Position numbers and translations under genes: made by a program. Of a stretch of 33,522 nucleotides of DNA, positions 24,601 to 32,042 are shown one piece after another; within the stretch, counting starts at the first letter, position 1, and every line of letters begins with the position of its first letter. The stretch is from Chloroflexota bacterium. Its GTDB lineage: Bacteria > Chloroflexota > Anaerolineae > VGOG01. The DNA lies in NCBI GenBank assembly GCA_016875995.1, contig VGOG01000012.1:1-33522 (forward strand), read 5' to 3'. The notes under the pieces were generated by a model. The model was not told the DNA's origin. It saw only the letters and a program-made list of their open reading frames with translations, and searched no databases.

Positions 24601-27600
24601 GCCAGCTTTGAAGGTCACAGTAACCGTGTCCCTGGCCGTGTCGGCTCCGGAGCCGGCGGTGGCGGTGATGGTGGCCGTACCCACGGTGTTCGGCGAGGTC
24701 AGAACGGCTGTCGCCACGCCATCAGTGGTGGTCTTAGTGGTGGTCCCGCTGCCCACACTGCCTGCGCTGGTGGTGAAGGTCACCACTGTTCCATCGAGTA
24801 CGGTGTGTCCAAACTGATCGTGAACGGTGGCGGTGAGGTTGGACGTGTATCCACCCACCCGGATACTGGTGGGGTGGGCGGCGAGTTGCACATCCCAGGC
24901 CACGCCGATCATGTTCACGTGGGTAGTTTTGGTCAGGGAATCCACCGTCACGGTGATATTCGCGGCGCGTGGTACGCATCCCGATCTCAGCGTCGCCGTA
25001 GCTACACCGCTGCAGTTGGTGGTCTTGGTGATACTGAGCGTGGTAGTGGGGGGAGGGCTGAAGCTGCCGAGATCTGTGGTAAATGTCACTGGCCTGTGGC
25101 ATATAGGGTTCTGGCATGCGTCCTCCACCGTAGCGGTGATGATGGCGGTCTCTATCCTATCGGCCAGAATGGTGGCTGGCGCGCGGGTGACAGCCAGCAC
25201 AGCGGGAGAGCCCACCGAGACGGTGAGGTTGGAGGTATCACTGGCCGGAGGATAAAACCCAGCGACATAGCCAGCGATAGTCCCCGTTCCCGACATCCAG
25301 CCGTGGAAGTCCACACTGCCAGTACCCGTCGTGATCGTGACACAATGGGTACCTGACCAGGTGTCCACCAGTTCATCCGGGCTGCAAGCCAAGCACACAT
25401 TCAGCGGCCGGGGGCTCGTCTTACCCACCTGGTTGCCATATTGATCTGTCACCGTGAACTGGAGGGTGCTGGTGAGGCAGCAGGTGATGGAGATGTCGGT
25501 GGGGGTCATGGTCAGAGTATAGGGATCGCCCGCCGTGATGGTGATGAGCCCTGTATTGGTGATTGTACTCCCCGTGGCCGTCACCACAATCGTCGCCACC
25601 CCCGCCTGCGTCCCAGAGGTGGCAGTGACCGTGGCCGTGCCGCCTTCTGTTTTCACACTCACAGGCGAGACCGTGGCTAAGGCCGGGGCGATGGTGAAGG
25701 TCACCGGGACCCCATTGGGCGTGGGGTCACCGAAGCCATCCCTCACGTCGGCGGTGAGGGTGGATGTGTTTCCGTCAACCCTTATCTCATCGGGATTGGC
25801 GGCCACGGTCAAGGTGTAGACGTGCCGTCCGAAGATAACGGTGGTCGTGTCCGATACGGGGCAGTTGGCACCAGTGGCGGTGATATAAGCTGTCCTGGTG
25901 GGCACCTCAGAAATCTGCGCCGAGGTAAGCACCGCCGTGGCCAGGCCATCGGTGGTGGTTGGGGTGGCTGTACTCAGGCTGCCCAGGCTGGTGGTGAAGG
26001 TCACCACCGTGCCATCCTGGACAGGGTTGTTGCACTCATCTCTCAGCTTAGCGGTCAGAGTCGAGGTGTAGATGAAGTCGGTCAGGAGAGCGGTGTTCGT
26101 ATCGGTGACGTAGATCCGGGTCGGATTGGCGCTGAGCACCACGGTATGGCAAGCGCTGGGGGTGACCGTGAGGTTCGACGTGTCCGTAGCATGGGGATAT
26201 CCACGCACCGTGCCCGTGATCGTCCCGCTTCCCGCCGTCCGGCCATGGAAGATCACGTTGCCCACGCCATTGGTGATCACCACGCTGGGGGGCGTGAAAT
26301 CACCGGCTGGCGTGCTGGTGAAGTCCACCGTCAGCGTGCGGGGCACCACCGCCCCTACCACGTTGCTGTACTGATCGGTCACCGTGAACTGGAGGGTGGT
26401 GGTGACACAGCAGGTGATGGACACATCGGTGGGCGTGATGGTCAAAGTGTACGGGTCGCCGGCCGTGAGGGTGATGGGCACGGTGTCCGTAACCACGCTG
26501 TCCGTCTCACAGCACTGCCTTCCTACAGCCGTGGCCTCTGCCCATACCACCCCCGCCCGCGTCCCCGCGGTCGCTGTAGCCGAGGCCATGCCTCCTGAGG
26601 TGCTCGTGCCAGAGCGGAAGGCGTCCACGTAGACACGCGTGTCCGTGCCGCCGCTCACGGTGTACCCAGCCACCGTTACGGTGATGACGTGTGGTCCGTA
26701 GCTCAGGCCGTGGGTGATCACGTGCTCGACTTGAAACTGATCTGACGGGGCATACATGTCAATAGTGATGGGCAAGCCGCTATCAACGGTGACCGTGGCT
26801 ACACCGGCATTGGACAGCTTGGGATACATCAGGGAAACCGCCGTCCCCGTGAAGTTCCAACTGGCGGAGGCTCCCGGGGTATTGGAGAATATCGCTTCCC
26901 CGCCGTGGTGACTTGCGTTGGGATCTATGCTCCACCCGTCCGTGATCACCTCCGTCGGGTCTTCTCCTTCCACCAGCTCGTAGGGGAGGGTGACCCAGGC
27001 CCCGTCGGAGGGAGCACCGTTCTCGTCGGTGGCCACGAAGCTAACCATGGTGCAATTGGGCACATATTTGCCAAATTGATCTTTCACCGTGGCTTCGAGG
27101 ATGGAGGTCGAAGTCCCATTTGCTACCATCTGGTGTGGAGTAGCGGTCACGTTCACGCTGTCTGGCGCACTGGCCGTCATTTTTACCTGCTTCGTACTGG
27201 TGATGGTGGGGGGCGTACAGGGGGCGCCCGCCGTAGCGGTCACCGTAGCGTCTTCCGATCCGCACGACAAAGTTGCCGAGGTCAGGGTAGCGGTGGCCTT
27301 TCCCTCTGAATCGGTGGTAGTCCCGCAGCGGAAGGCATCAATCCGAATGCAGGTTCCCCATCCCACTGGGGACTGATTCAGATACTTCACGGTGATAACG
27401 TGCGATCCAGAGCCCAGGCCAGTGGTGATCACCTTCTCGGCGGTCGTTTTAATGCCGGCATACGTATCCACCGTGATGGGTGTGCCGCTATCCACCTTGA
27501 TCTCGACCACGCCGCCATCGGTATCTTTAACGTACAGCATCGAAATCGCGCTGGCCTGGAAAGTCCAGTTCAAAGTGGCGTCAGGGTTTGCCGAGCCGCA

Positions 27601-27999
27601 CGTCCTGACGTACTGACCTCCGCTGGCCTCAGCGTAGCTCTCGGTGACCCAGCCGGCCGACTTATTCACCGCCGCGCCTTCTGCCTCGGCGTAGCAGTAT
27701 TGGTCAATGGTGCCCAGGGTGGTGGTGAAGACGACGAAAGCACCTTGCACCGGCGTACCGGTCTCATGTACTCTGGCTGTAATGGTTGAAGTGGAGGTGC
27801 CATCGGCGCGGACTTCTTCCGGAGAGGCACTCACCAGCACATCGGTGGGGGGGCCAGCAACCAAAACACCGTCGCCATTTTGCCCTGCATCGTCCAGGGC
27901 AGCCACGGGTCCCGTGCCAGCAAGGATCACCATCACCAGCACCAGGCCAAGCATACCAGCAATTACGCTCAGCACTATCTTCGTCAGTTTCGCTGTCAT
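21676..27999 (-). CDS. Giant secreted Big_1/invasin-like repeat protein ending in YLPVIFK
   Basis: 2107-residue surface protein. Residues 1-35 are a signal peptide (KIVLSVIAGMLGLVLVMVILAG). The rest is about 18 units of roughly 95-110 residues with the bacterial Ig-like group 1 pattern: ANPTSIxVGG-ST-LTATVKDQYxNxVADGT-VTFTTSLGxxG, then GVATATLTS, then ATITATADS. The middle units are nearly identical. The first two units each carry an inserted ~100-residue beta-sandwich-like module (NWTFQASAISMLYVKDTDG; SWNFTGTAVSLMYPK, then VDSG.PITIDMY). The chain ends FQLYLPVIFKSR, a tail shared with two neighbours. GGGAGGGATGGTCCA precedes ATG 27999. Likely a stalk or adhesin; its ligand is unknown. Confidence 0.9.
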   Translation of the reverse strand: MTAKLTKIVLSVIAGMLGLVLVMVILAGTGPVAALDDAGQNGDGVLVAGPPTDVLVSASPEEVRADGTSTSTITARVHETGTPVQGAFVVFTTTLGTIDQYCYAEAEGAAVNKSAGWVTESYAEASGGQYVRTCGSANPDATLNWTFQASAISMLYVKDTDGGVVEIKVDSGTPITVDTYAGIKTTAEKVITTGLGSGSHVITVKYLNQSPVGWGTCIRIDAFRCGTTTDSEGKATATLTSATLSCGSEDATVTATAGAPCTPPTITSTKQVKMTASAPDSVNVTATPHQMVANGTSTSILEATVKDQFGKYVPNCTMVSFVATDENGAPSDGAWVTLPYELVEGEDPTEVITDGWSIDPNASHHGGEAIFSNTPGASASWNFTGTAVSLMYPKLSNAGVATVTVDSGLPITIDMYAPSDQFQVEHVITHGLSYGPHVITVTVAGYTVSGGTDTRVYVDAFRSGTSTSGGMASATATAGTRAGVVWAEATAVGRQCCETDSVVTDTVPITLTAGDPYTLTITPTDVSITCCVTTTLQFTVTDQYSNVVGAVVPRTLTVDFTSTPAGDFTPPSVVITNGVGNVIFHGRTAGSGTITGTVRGYPHATDTSNLTVTPSACHTVVLSANPTRIYVTDTNTALLTDFIYTSTLTAKLRDECNNPVQDGTVVTFTTSLGSLSTATPTTTDGLATAVLTSAQISEVPTRTAYITATGANCPVSDTTTVIFGRHVYTLTVAANPDEIRVDGNTSTLTADVRDGFGDPTPNGVPVTFTIAPALATVSPVSVKTEGGTATVTATSGTQAGVATIVVTATGSTITNTGLITITAGDPYTLTMTPTDISITCCLTSTLQFTVTDQYGNQVGKTSPRPLNVCLACSPDELVDTWSGTHCVTITTGTGSVDFHGWMSGTGTIAGYVAGFYPPASDTSNLTVSVGSPAVLAVTRAPATILADRIETAIITATVEDACQNPICHRPVTFTTDLGSFSPPPTTTLSITKTTNCSGVATATLRSGCVPRAANITVTVDSLTKTTHVNMIGVAWDVQLAAHPTSIRVGGYTSNLTATVHDQFGHTVLDGTVVTFTTSAGSVGSGTTTKTTTDGVATAVLTSPNTVGTATITATAGSGADTARDTVTVTFKAGPPYTVTLEAHPMTLTVGNNSVLTATVKDQYNNNVADGTIVTFTTSLGEVGSKVVAKTTTSGVATATLTSQAAATAAVTATADSKYATTNVTFQPGLPYTLTLVAYPITLTVGDRATLTATVKDQYNNNVADGTVVTFTTSLGEVGSTQVTKTTASGVATATLTSLLPGTATITATADSVSDTVDVTFEPGPPYTVTLEAHPTSISIPGYTSALTATVVDQYDNHVADGTIVTFTTSLGILGSDVVTKPTSGGVATGVLTSETTAGTAIVTATSDSKVATTTVEFTPLSPHTVTLTAYPPTLTVGSISTLTATVKDQYDNNVADGTVVTFTTSLGEVGSTEVTKTTTSGVAAAELTSQVPGTATVTATAGSVSDTVDVTFAPGPPYTVTLEANPTSILVGGFTSTLTATVTDQFDNHVADGTVVTFTTSLGEVGSTEVARTTTSGVATATLTSGDTAGVAAITATADSEVATTVVTFTPDVPYTITLVAYPTSIPIGWFTSTITATVKDQYANMVANDTAVTFATDLGSVGSSSVVKPTVNGVATATLTSGLIIGTANITATSGSAEGQTQVTFTVGAPYTVTVESWLPTIEVGGNTAAITATVTDIGSYAVADGTPVVFTTDFGSLGSTTVTKYTTDGVAVATLTSGTTPGIANITATADSRFGTATVKIAPGPPHTVEVTANPTYIPIGGATSTITATVKDRYGNNVTNGTNVDFITALGNVWPPSDATMEGKAVTTLTSGLTKGTARVTAISGPESGPVDVIFTIGPPFFINVVADPTTIGLNGQTSNLQATVKDIGGNNVADGTVVTFTTSLGALGSDTVVKTTTGGVAMAVLTSETTAGTAVITATADSKYHTTQVVFSPDPPHKVTVTANPMAIPANGVSTSTVRATVTDRYGNMVADGITCSFHTTLGSVWPPFDTTLGGVAETTLTSSDDPGLATVTATCAGIQGTIHVSFYRYAFQLYLPVIFKSR

Positions 28000-28069
28000 T
28001 GGACCATCCCTCCCTTCGTGGATTCCTAGATGATCGGTCTCTGGAGAGACCTACTACTGGAGAGACCTG

Positions 28070-29830
28070 CTACGATTCTTTGAATAGCAAAGGCAGGTAG
28101 TTTCTCCAGCACTGCGGGGAATAGTTGACGGTTGCGATGATCGTGGTCGGGTTGTTCACGTGATTGGTCATGGTACTGGTAGCGGTGATCACGTCGGTAT
28201 AAAGGCCATGACCTGGCAAGCTCTCTTTATCTATGGTGACCGTTACTGAAGATGGCGTGTAGCCCTCACAGGGGCTGATGGAAAGCCAGGGAGCAGTCGC
28301 TGTGACGCTCCACGTGGAACAACTGGTATTCGGATTGGTGATCTTTCGCGACAGGGGATCACAATCGTCACAGACGAGGAAGTAAAAGGGATCATCGTAT
28401 TTTACTTCGAGGTGGTGAGGCGTTGCTCTCACCGCGGCGGCGGCATCAATCCGTCCGTAGCCAAAGTAGTCATCTCTGCCCGGCTCGCCCAGGTCAACAG
28501 CGGTGGACTTGATGATCTCCTCCACCTTGTCGGGCGTCAAAGTGGGGTTAACCGACCAGATCAGGGCGGCCAATCCCGATACATGGGGAGCGGCTACACG
28601 AGTGCTAGAAAGCCTCCCATAGTCGCACTTCCATTTACTTGATACGGGCCTGCAATAAACACCCAGGATATCGACCCCAGGCGCGGCGACGTCCACCTTG
28701 TCATTGTAGGTTGAGAAATCAGGATGTTCATCGTTACGGTTAGTGGCGGCAACGGAAACGACGTGATCAAGAGCTGCCGGATATTTATAGGAGCTATCGA
28801 AAGTATCCCCGGCGGCGGCAACAACGAGAGCGCCCTTGGAGCGAGCGTAGTTTATTGCCGTTCGCACTGGCTGGGGATCAATGCCCTCTCTAAGGGTCCA
28901 GCTCAGGTTTATGATCTTTGCTCCGTTATCAGCGGCATATTTGATCCCGCCCGCGGTGTGCCAATGGTAGGAGACACCCCACTCGTCATACACTTTGACG
29001 GGCATGATCTTAGCTCCCCAGGATACTCCAGCCATCCCGAGGTCGTTGTTTGTCTCGACCACAGCGATACTGGCAACGAAGGTGCCATGTCCGTAATCGT
29101 CTTGGGGTTCGCCACGCCAATTGACCCAATCCCAACCGTACACATCGTCTACAAAGCCATTCCCATCGTCATCGAGGCCATTGCCCGGTATCTCGCCTGG
29201 GTTTTTCCATATCCTATCCTTTAACTCAGGGTGGTCAAGGTCAATGCCTGAGTCAACGAAGGCGATAACCACTTTATCACTGCCAGTGGTGATGTCCCAG
29301 GCAGCAGGGGCCTCAATCCTGGGAAGATTCCACTGCGAAGAAAAATACGGATCATTGGGAATGACGTCTGGAGCGCGAAGACTGGAATGGGGCTCGACCG
29401 CGATAGAGTCTGCGATCTTAATCATGCAGTTTGGCTCAGCGTACTCCACCAGAGGGTGGCGCTTTAGCTCCTCTACCTTCTCCAGCTCCCGGCCCTTGGG
29501 CACGGCTAGCAGCAGAAGGTCAAGGTTGTCCATCTCATCCAGGATACTTACGTCCTCAGCGAGGAGCAAAGATTGGACTCTGGTTCGTGGAATGTCCGCT
29601 CTGAATTTGACAATGATCTCGCCCGCCTTGAACTCCATCGCGCCACACCCCCCCTCTTTCCCCTCCCAAGCGGTGTCCTGAGCTTGTCGAAGGATGGGGG
29701 GGGATGAAAGGGGAGGCAGGTCGGTTGTCGTCGGCATTGGCTTTTCGGCGAAAGCAAGGCAGGGAAGAAGGAGAAAAGGGACAGCCAAGAGAAAATGCAA
29801 AATGCTTTTAATCATTGGTGCGTCCTTCAT
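28070..29830 (-). CDS. Subtilisin-like (S8) protein with inactivated catalytic site, BACON-like domain and YLPLLFK tail
   Basis: 586 residues. Signal peptide MIKSILHFLLAVPFLLLPCLAFA; I9-type propeptide (~67-133); S8 domain (~160-465) with catalytic Asp193 (VDSGIDLDHP) and His248 (YGHGTFVAS). The usual GTSMAAPHV reads STRVAAPHV, so the catalytic Ser is Arg411, and the oxyanion Asn of AAAGN is Asp342. It is probably a pseudoprotease, or a recent mutant. Residues ~475-575 resemble a BACON-like sandwich (WSVTATAPWLSISPCEG). The end WRNYLPLLFKES is shared with neighbours. Start ATG 29830 has GGAGGGG upstream; ATG 29815 with AAGGA is an alternative. Residues ~46-53 come from a dispersed repeat. Confidence 0.88.
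   Translation of the reverse strand: MKDAPMIKSILHFLLAVPFLLLPCLAFAEKPMPTTTDLPPLSSPPILRQAQDTAWEGKEGGCGAMEFKAGEIIVKFRADIPRTRVQSLLLAEDVSILDEMDNLDLLLLAVPKGRELEKVEELKRHPLVEYAEPNCMIKIADSIAVEPHSSLRAPDVIPNDPYFSSQWNLPRIEAPAAWDITTGSDKVVIAFVDSGIDLDHPELKDRIWKNPGEIPGNGLDDDGNGFVDDVYGWDWVNWRGEPQDDYGHGTFVASIAVVETNNDLGMAGVSWGAKIMPVKVYDEWGVSYHWHTAGGIKYAADNGAKIINLSWTLREGIDPQPVRTAINYARSKGALVVAAAGDTFDSSYKYPAALDHVVSVAATNRNDEHPDFSTYNDKVDVAAPGVDILGVYCRPVSSKWKCDYGRLSSTRVAAPHVSGLAALIWSVNPTLTPDKVEEIIKSTAVDLGEPGRDDYFGYGRIDAAAAVRATPHHLEVKYDDPFYFLVCDDCDPLSRKITNPNTSCSTWSVTATAPWLSISPCEGYTPSSVTVTIDKESLPGHGLYTDVITATSTMTNHVNNPTTIIATVNYSPQCWRNYLPLLFKES
29673..29695. repeat. Short dispersed palindrome, copy 3, inside the subtilisin-like gene
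   Basis: GTGTCCTGAGCTTGTCGAAG followed by GAT, matching the cores at 14844 and 21300. It is translated on the minus strand as LRQAQDTA, between signal peptide and propeptide, a place tolerant of insertion. Confidence 0.6.
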
Positions 29831-29896
29831 TGGGATTCCCCTCCACGTCAGCCATCTACTAAAATTCCCTACTAGCCCTCTCTGTACACATTCAAA

Positions 29897-29925
29897 ATAA
29901 TACCACAAGATACCATTTGTGTCAA
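29897..29925 (-). promoter_or_regulatory. Promoter of the subtilisin-like gene
   Basis: Minus strand: TTGACA (29925-29920), 17 bp, TATTAT (29902-29897), with TTGTGG directly before the -10. Predicted start near 29890, about 60 nt before ATG 29830. Confidence 0.8.
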
Positions 29926-29941
29926 CAACCCGTTAATTAGA

Positions 29942-29968
29942 CAAAGGGGAGTAGACTCCCTACTCCCC
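29942..29968 (-). terminator. Terminator after the rhodanese/surface-protein run
   Basis: Perfect 9-bp stem GGGGAGTAG / CTACTCCCC (29946-29968) followed on the minus strand by TTTGT. It separates the 30017-32975 genes from the separately promoted subtilisin-like gene. Confidence 0.7.
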
Positions 29969-30016
29969 CCCATTAAGCTTTATCCACTTAAGCTGCCCCA
30001 TTCACGGCCGGCTACG

Positions 30017-30793
30017 TCAAAAGTGATTCTTGAATGTCAAAGGCAGATAGACCCCATACCAAACCGACCAATTTACAAGACCGTCGACGAGCCTGTCCTT
30101 CACGACGTGAGTTCTGTATGAGCCTGGCGGAAAACCGGTGATTAGCTGGTGGGTTACGCTGATGGCTTGCGTCCCTGACCCAGTGAGAGGCACCCTTGGG
30201 CTTTCATAAAAACGGTAATCACCTTTATAGACATCGATCCCTACCACATTTCCTTCCATGTTGGCATAGTCGAAAACCACCCAGACGGTCCGCGTGCCTT
30301 CAATGAATCCTGTCCTGGCTGGCCCATCAGGTGAAAGGCTCATGCGAAGGTTGGTGATTTCGCCCGGCCCACCTGGACGCACGTGCCACAGCTTGGTCGG
30401 TGTTGCAAGATAATCACCAGCCCATATCTGCGTTCGATAAGCGGCGGGAGGGATAGGGCCAGAGTCATGAGTTACGGTTATGCACTCAGTGCCCGACCCT
30501 GTGTACGAATGGGTTGCATCGTATAGAGCAACACCGTCGGTGACCGCGATTCGATACGGCTGCAGCCCTTGCATATCAAAGTAGTCGAAGACCACGTATA
30601 CGGTCTGGGTGTCAGTGGGGAAGAGGATCATCTCGGGCCCGTCACACGAGTCGCTCATGTGAAGATTCGTGATTACGTTTTGCTCATCAATGGTGAGGGA
30701 ACTCACAACCTTCACGCCTATCGCTCCGATCAGCACCACGGTCAACACCAGTGCCATTACACCAGCTACCACTACTTCTCTTTTGAGTTTCAT
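30017..30793 (-). CDS. Secreted protein with two VVFDY/GSGT domains and YLPLTFK tail
   Basis: 258 residues. An N-terminal signal or anchor helix (VVVAGVMALVLTVVLIGAIGV) is followed by two homologous ~95-residue domains. Each shows ITNLxMS-x2-DGP, then a VYVVFDYxxM block, then TGSGTxxIxVTH, then a PPxxYRT ending. No known family is recognised; the composition suggests an all-beta fold. The chain ends WYGVYLPLTFKNHF, the tail also present on the subtilisin-like and Big-repeat proteins. Ribosome site AAAGGGG precedes ATG 30793. The gene follows the rhodanese gene by 32 bp and shares its domain with the genes at 31477 and 32043. Confidence 0.8.
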   Translation of the reverse strand: MKLKREVVVAGVMALVLTVVLIGAIGVKVVSSLTIDEQNVITNLHMSDSCDGPEMILFPTDTQTVYVVFDYFDMQGLQPYRIAVTDGVALYDATHSYTGSGTECITVTHDSGPIPPAAYRTQIWAGDYLATPTKLWHVRPGGPGEITNLRMSLSPDGPARTGFIEGTRTVWVVFDYANMEGNVVGIDVYKGDYRFYESPRVPLTGSGTQAISVTHQLITGFPPGSYRTHVVKDRLVDGLVNWSVWYGVYLPLTFKNHF

Positions 30794-30825
30794 TTTTTGG
30801 ACCCCTTTCGTTTTTGTTTAAGTTA

Positions 30826-31356
30826 TCACTTCTCGACGGGGTATCCCGCCTCTTGCCAACGGGCGAACTCTACCCTCATGGCCTTGACATCGCTGAACCC
30901 CTTGTCGAAGAGAAACTGTGCCGCACGGACACCGTCGTCTGGAGGAGGTCAACAGCGGCCACAATAGGTGATGATCTCTTTATCCCGAGGAAGCTCAGTG
31001 TAACGAGCCTCTATCTCCTCCCAGGGAATTGAGATGGCTCCGGGTATGTGGCCCTCATCGAAATCCTCTTTGCTGCGCACATCAACGATGACGATGTCGG
31101 CTCCTGCGTCCAGCTTCTCCTTCAACTGCTCCAGGCTAACGCCAGGCACGTCAGATCCGCTATCTGGAACACCAGGTGGGGAAGAAGGCGGCCAGAATTG
31201 TCGTAGCTGGCGAGCGACATTGGATCCAAACTGCTGAATGGTTACCGCTCCTGGGCCACCGGCTGCGGAGTACAGCCTGCCCAGCCATACCCCCACCACG
31301 AAGACGGCCACAATCCCCAGCACGCCTAGTACTTTGTAAATGGCTTTCCTGGCCAT
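30826..31356 (-). CDS. Membrane-anchored rhodanese with in-frame TGA, candidate selenoprotein
   Basis: Rhodanese-type sulfurtransferase exposed outside the membrane. ATG 31356 (AGGGAGGAGACTTG upstream) starts MARKAIYKVLG, then an anchor helix (LGVLGIVAVFVVGVWLGRLY), a Ser/Pro linker and a rhodanese domain: VSLEQLKEKLDAG, VIVDVRSKEDFDEGHIPGA, EIITYCGRC. A TGA at 30951-30949 follows. Past it the same frame runs 40 codons of good rhodanese sequence (PPPDDGVRAAQFL, DKGFSDVKAM, WQEAGYPVEK) to TGA at 30828-30826. The TGA falls where related rhodaneses have Cys before Pro in the active loop, and a bSECIS-like hairpin follows. With Sec136 the product has 176 residues; with a true stop, 135. A recent nonsense mutation is the alternative. 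Confidence 0.7.
30914..30936 (-). promoter_or_regulatory. Possible bacterial SECIS hairpin downstream of the TGA
   Basis: Starting 12 nt after the TGA, GACG-GUGUC pairs with GGCAC-AGUU (eight pairs including wobbles, one G-A mismatch) around loop CGUGC. The loop G is about 23 nt after the UGA, inside the spacing known for bSECIS elements. Drawn by hand; other folds are possible. Confidence 0.35.
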
Positions 31357-31381
31357 CAAGTCTCCTCCCTGGGAAGAATGG

Positions 31382-31477
31382 CTAGTTCTTGTTGCGAAAC
31401 TAGCAGGCCAGGCTCCCACGCCTGGCGATTCGGCGGCATGGGAGCCGCCTCTGCTGAGTTTTGCACCAGAAACTAGC
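31382..31477. repeat. GGCTCCCA hairpin repeat, copy B, with flanking GAAACTAGC direct repeats
   Basis: 31402-31455 matches copy A (21611-21664) closely: arms GGCTCCCACGCC and GGCATGGGAGCC around GATTCGGC. The 9-bp direct repeats GAAACTAGC at 31396-31404 and 31469-31477 bracket it like a target-site duplication. A further GCTAGTT/AACTAGC hairpin lies at 31381-31404. Confidence 0.6.
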
Positions 31478-32004
31478 TAACGGGCAGCCAACACCCGGTA
31501 AATGACCCAAACAGCAAGAATGATCAGCAATATGGCAGCAGCCGGGGCAGCAAAGCCCTTCGTCTGGTTGTAGATCTTGGCGGCGGGCGACGTTGTGGTT
31601 GGCGTGGCGACGGGCCTCGCTACCGCTTCGCCAACATCCCATATCACGGTTCTACTCACGTATCCACCAAGGTAGAAGTTGGTGACGTACCGACCATCGG
31701 GGAAGTACCCCTCACTGGTCGTAGTGGCTACAGACCCTGTCCCAGATCCAGTGTAGTTTTCGGCCTGCTCGAAGAGAATACTGCCGTAATTGTCATAGAC
31801 CCGTACTTTTACCGTTCCCTCTGGCATATTGGCGTAGTCGAAGATGGCATAGACGACGGTTGTACCGGAGGGAAACTGAGTCATGGCCGTTCCATCGGGA
31901 GTGTCGCTCAGATGGGCACTAGTCAAGCCCCCCTGGGCCATGGCGATACTGGCTAACAAGATGGTCAAGGACAAAGCTATGGCGATAGGAACGAGACGTT
32001 TCAT
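31477..32004 (-). CDS. Secreted, C-terminally anchored single VVFDY/GSGT-domain protein
   Basis: 175 residues. Signal peptide MKRLVPIAIALSLTILLASIAMA; one VVFDY/GSGT domain (~28-125) with TPDGTAMTQFPSGTTVVYAIFDYANM, split here as TQFPSGTTVVYAIFDY, then NYTGSGTGSV and FPDGRYVTNFYLGGY; a short Thr-rich stalk; then a C-terminal helix (AAAILLIILAVWVIYRVL) ending AAR. It is closest to the domain of the 32043 gene (TQFPSGTTVVYVVFDY). Ribosome site AAAGGAGTG precedes ATG 32004. Role unknown; it lies between its larger paralogue and the rhodanese. Confidence 0.8.
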   Translation of the reverse strand: MKRLVPIAIALSLTILLASIAMAQGGLTSAHLSDTPDGTAMTQFPSGTTVVYAIFDYANMPEGTVKVRVYDNYGSILFEQAENYTGSGTGSVATTTSEGYFPDGRYVTNFYLGGYVSRTVIWDVGEAVARPVATPTTTSPAAKIYNQTKGFAAPAAAILLIILAVWVIYRVLAAR

Positions 32005-32042
32005 TGTTTAACACTCCTTTGGCGAGATAATTTGGGGGAAAA

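Noticed and set aside
22573-27309. Long plus-strand frames opposite the Big-repeat gene
   Set aside because: They are shadows of a repetitive Thr/Val-rich gene, fragment at every unit, and lack ribosome sites and family motifs.
21676-27999. The array of repeats as a CRISPR or minisatellite
   Set aside because: Units are ~300 bp, diverge at codon level and encode Ig-like domains, so they are coding repeats.
30949-30951. Simple end of a truncated rhodanese at the TGA
   Set aside because: The following 40 codons in the same frame are recognisably rhodanese and end with the typical EAGYPVE, so a plain stop at this point is unlikely unless it is a very recent mutation.
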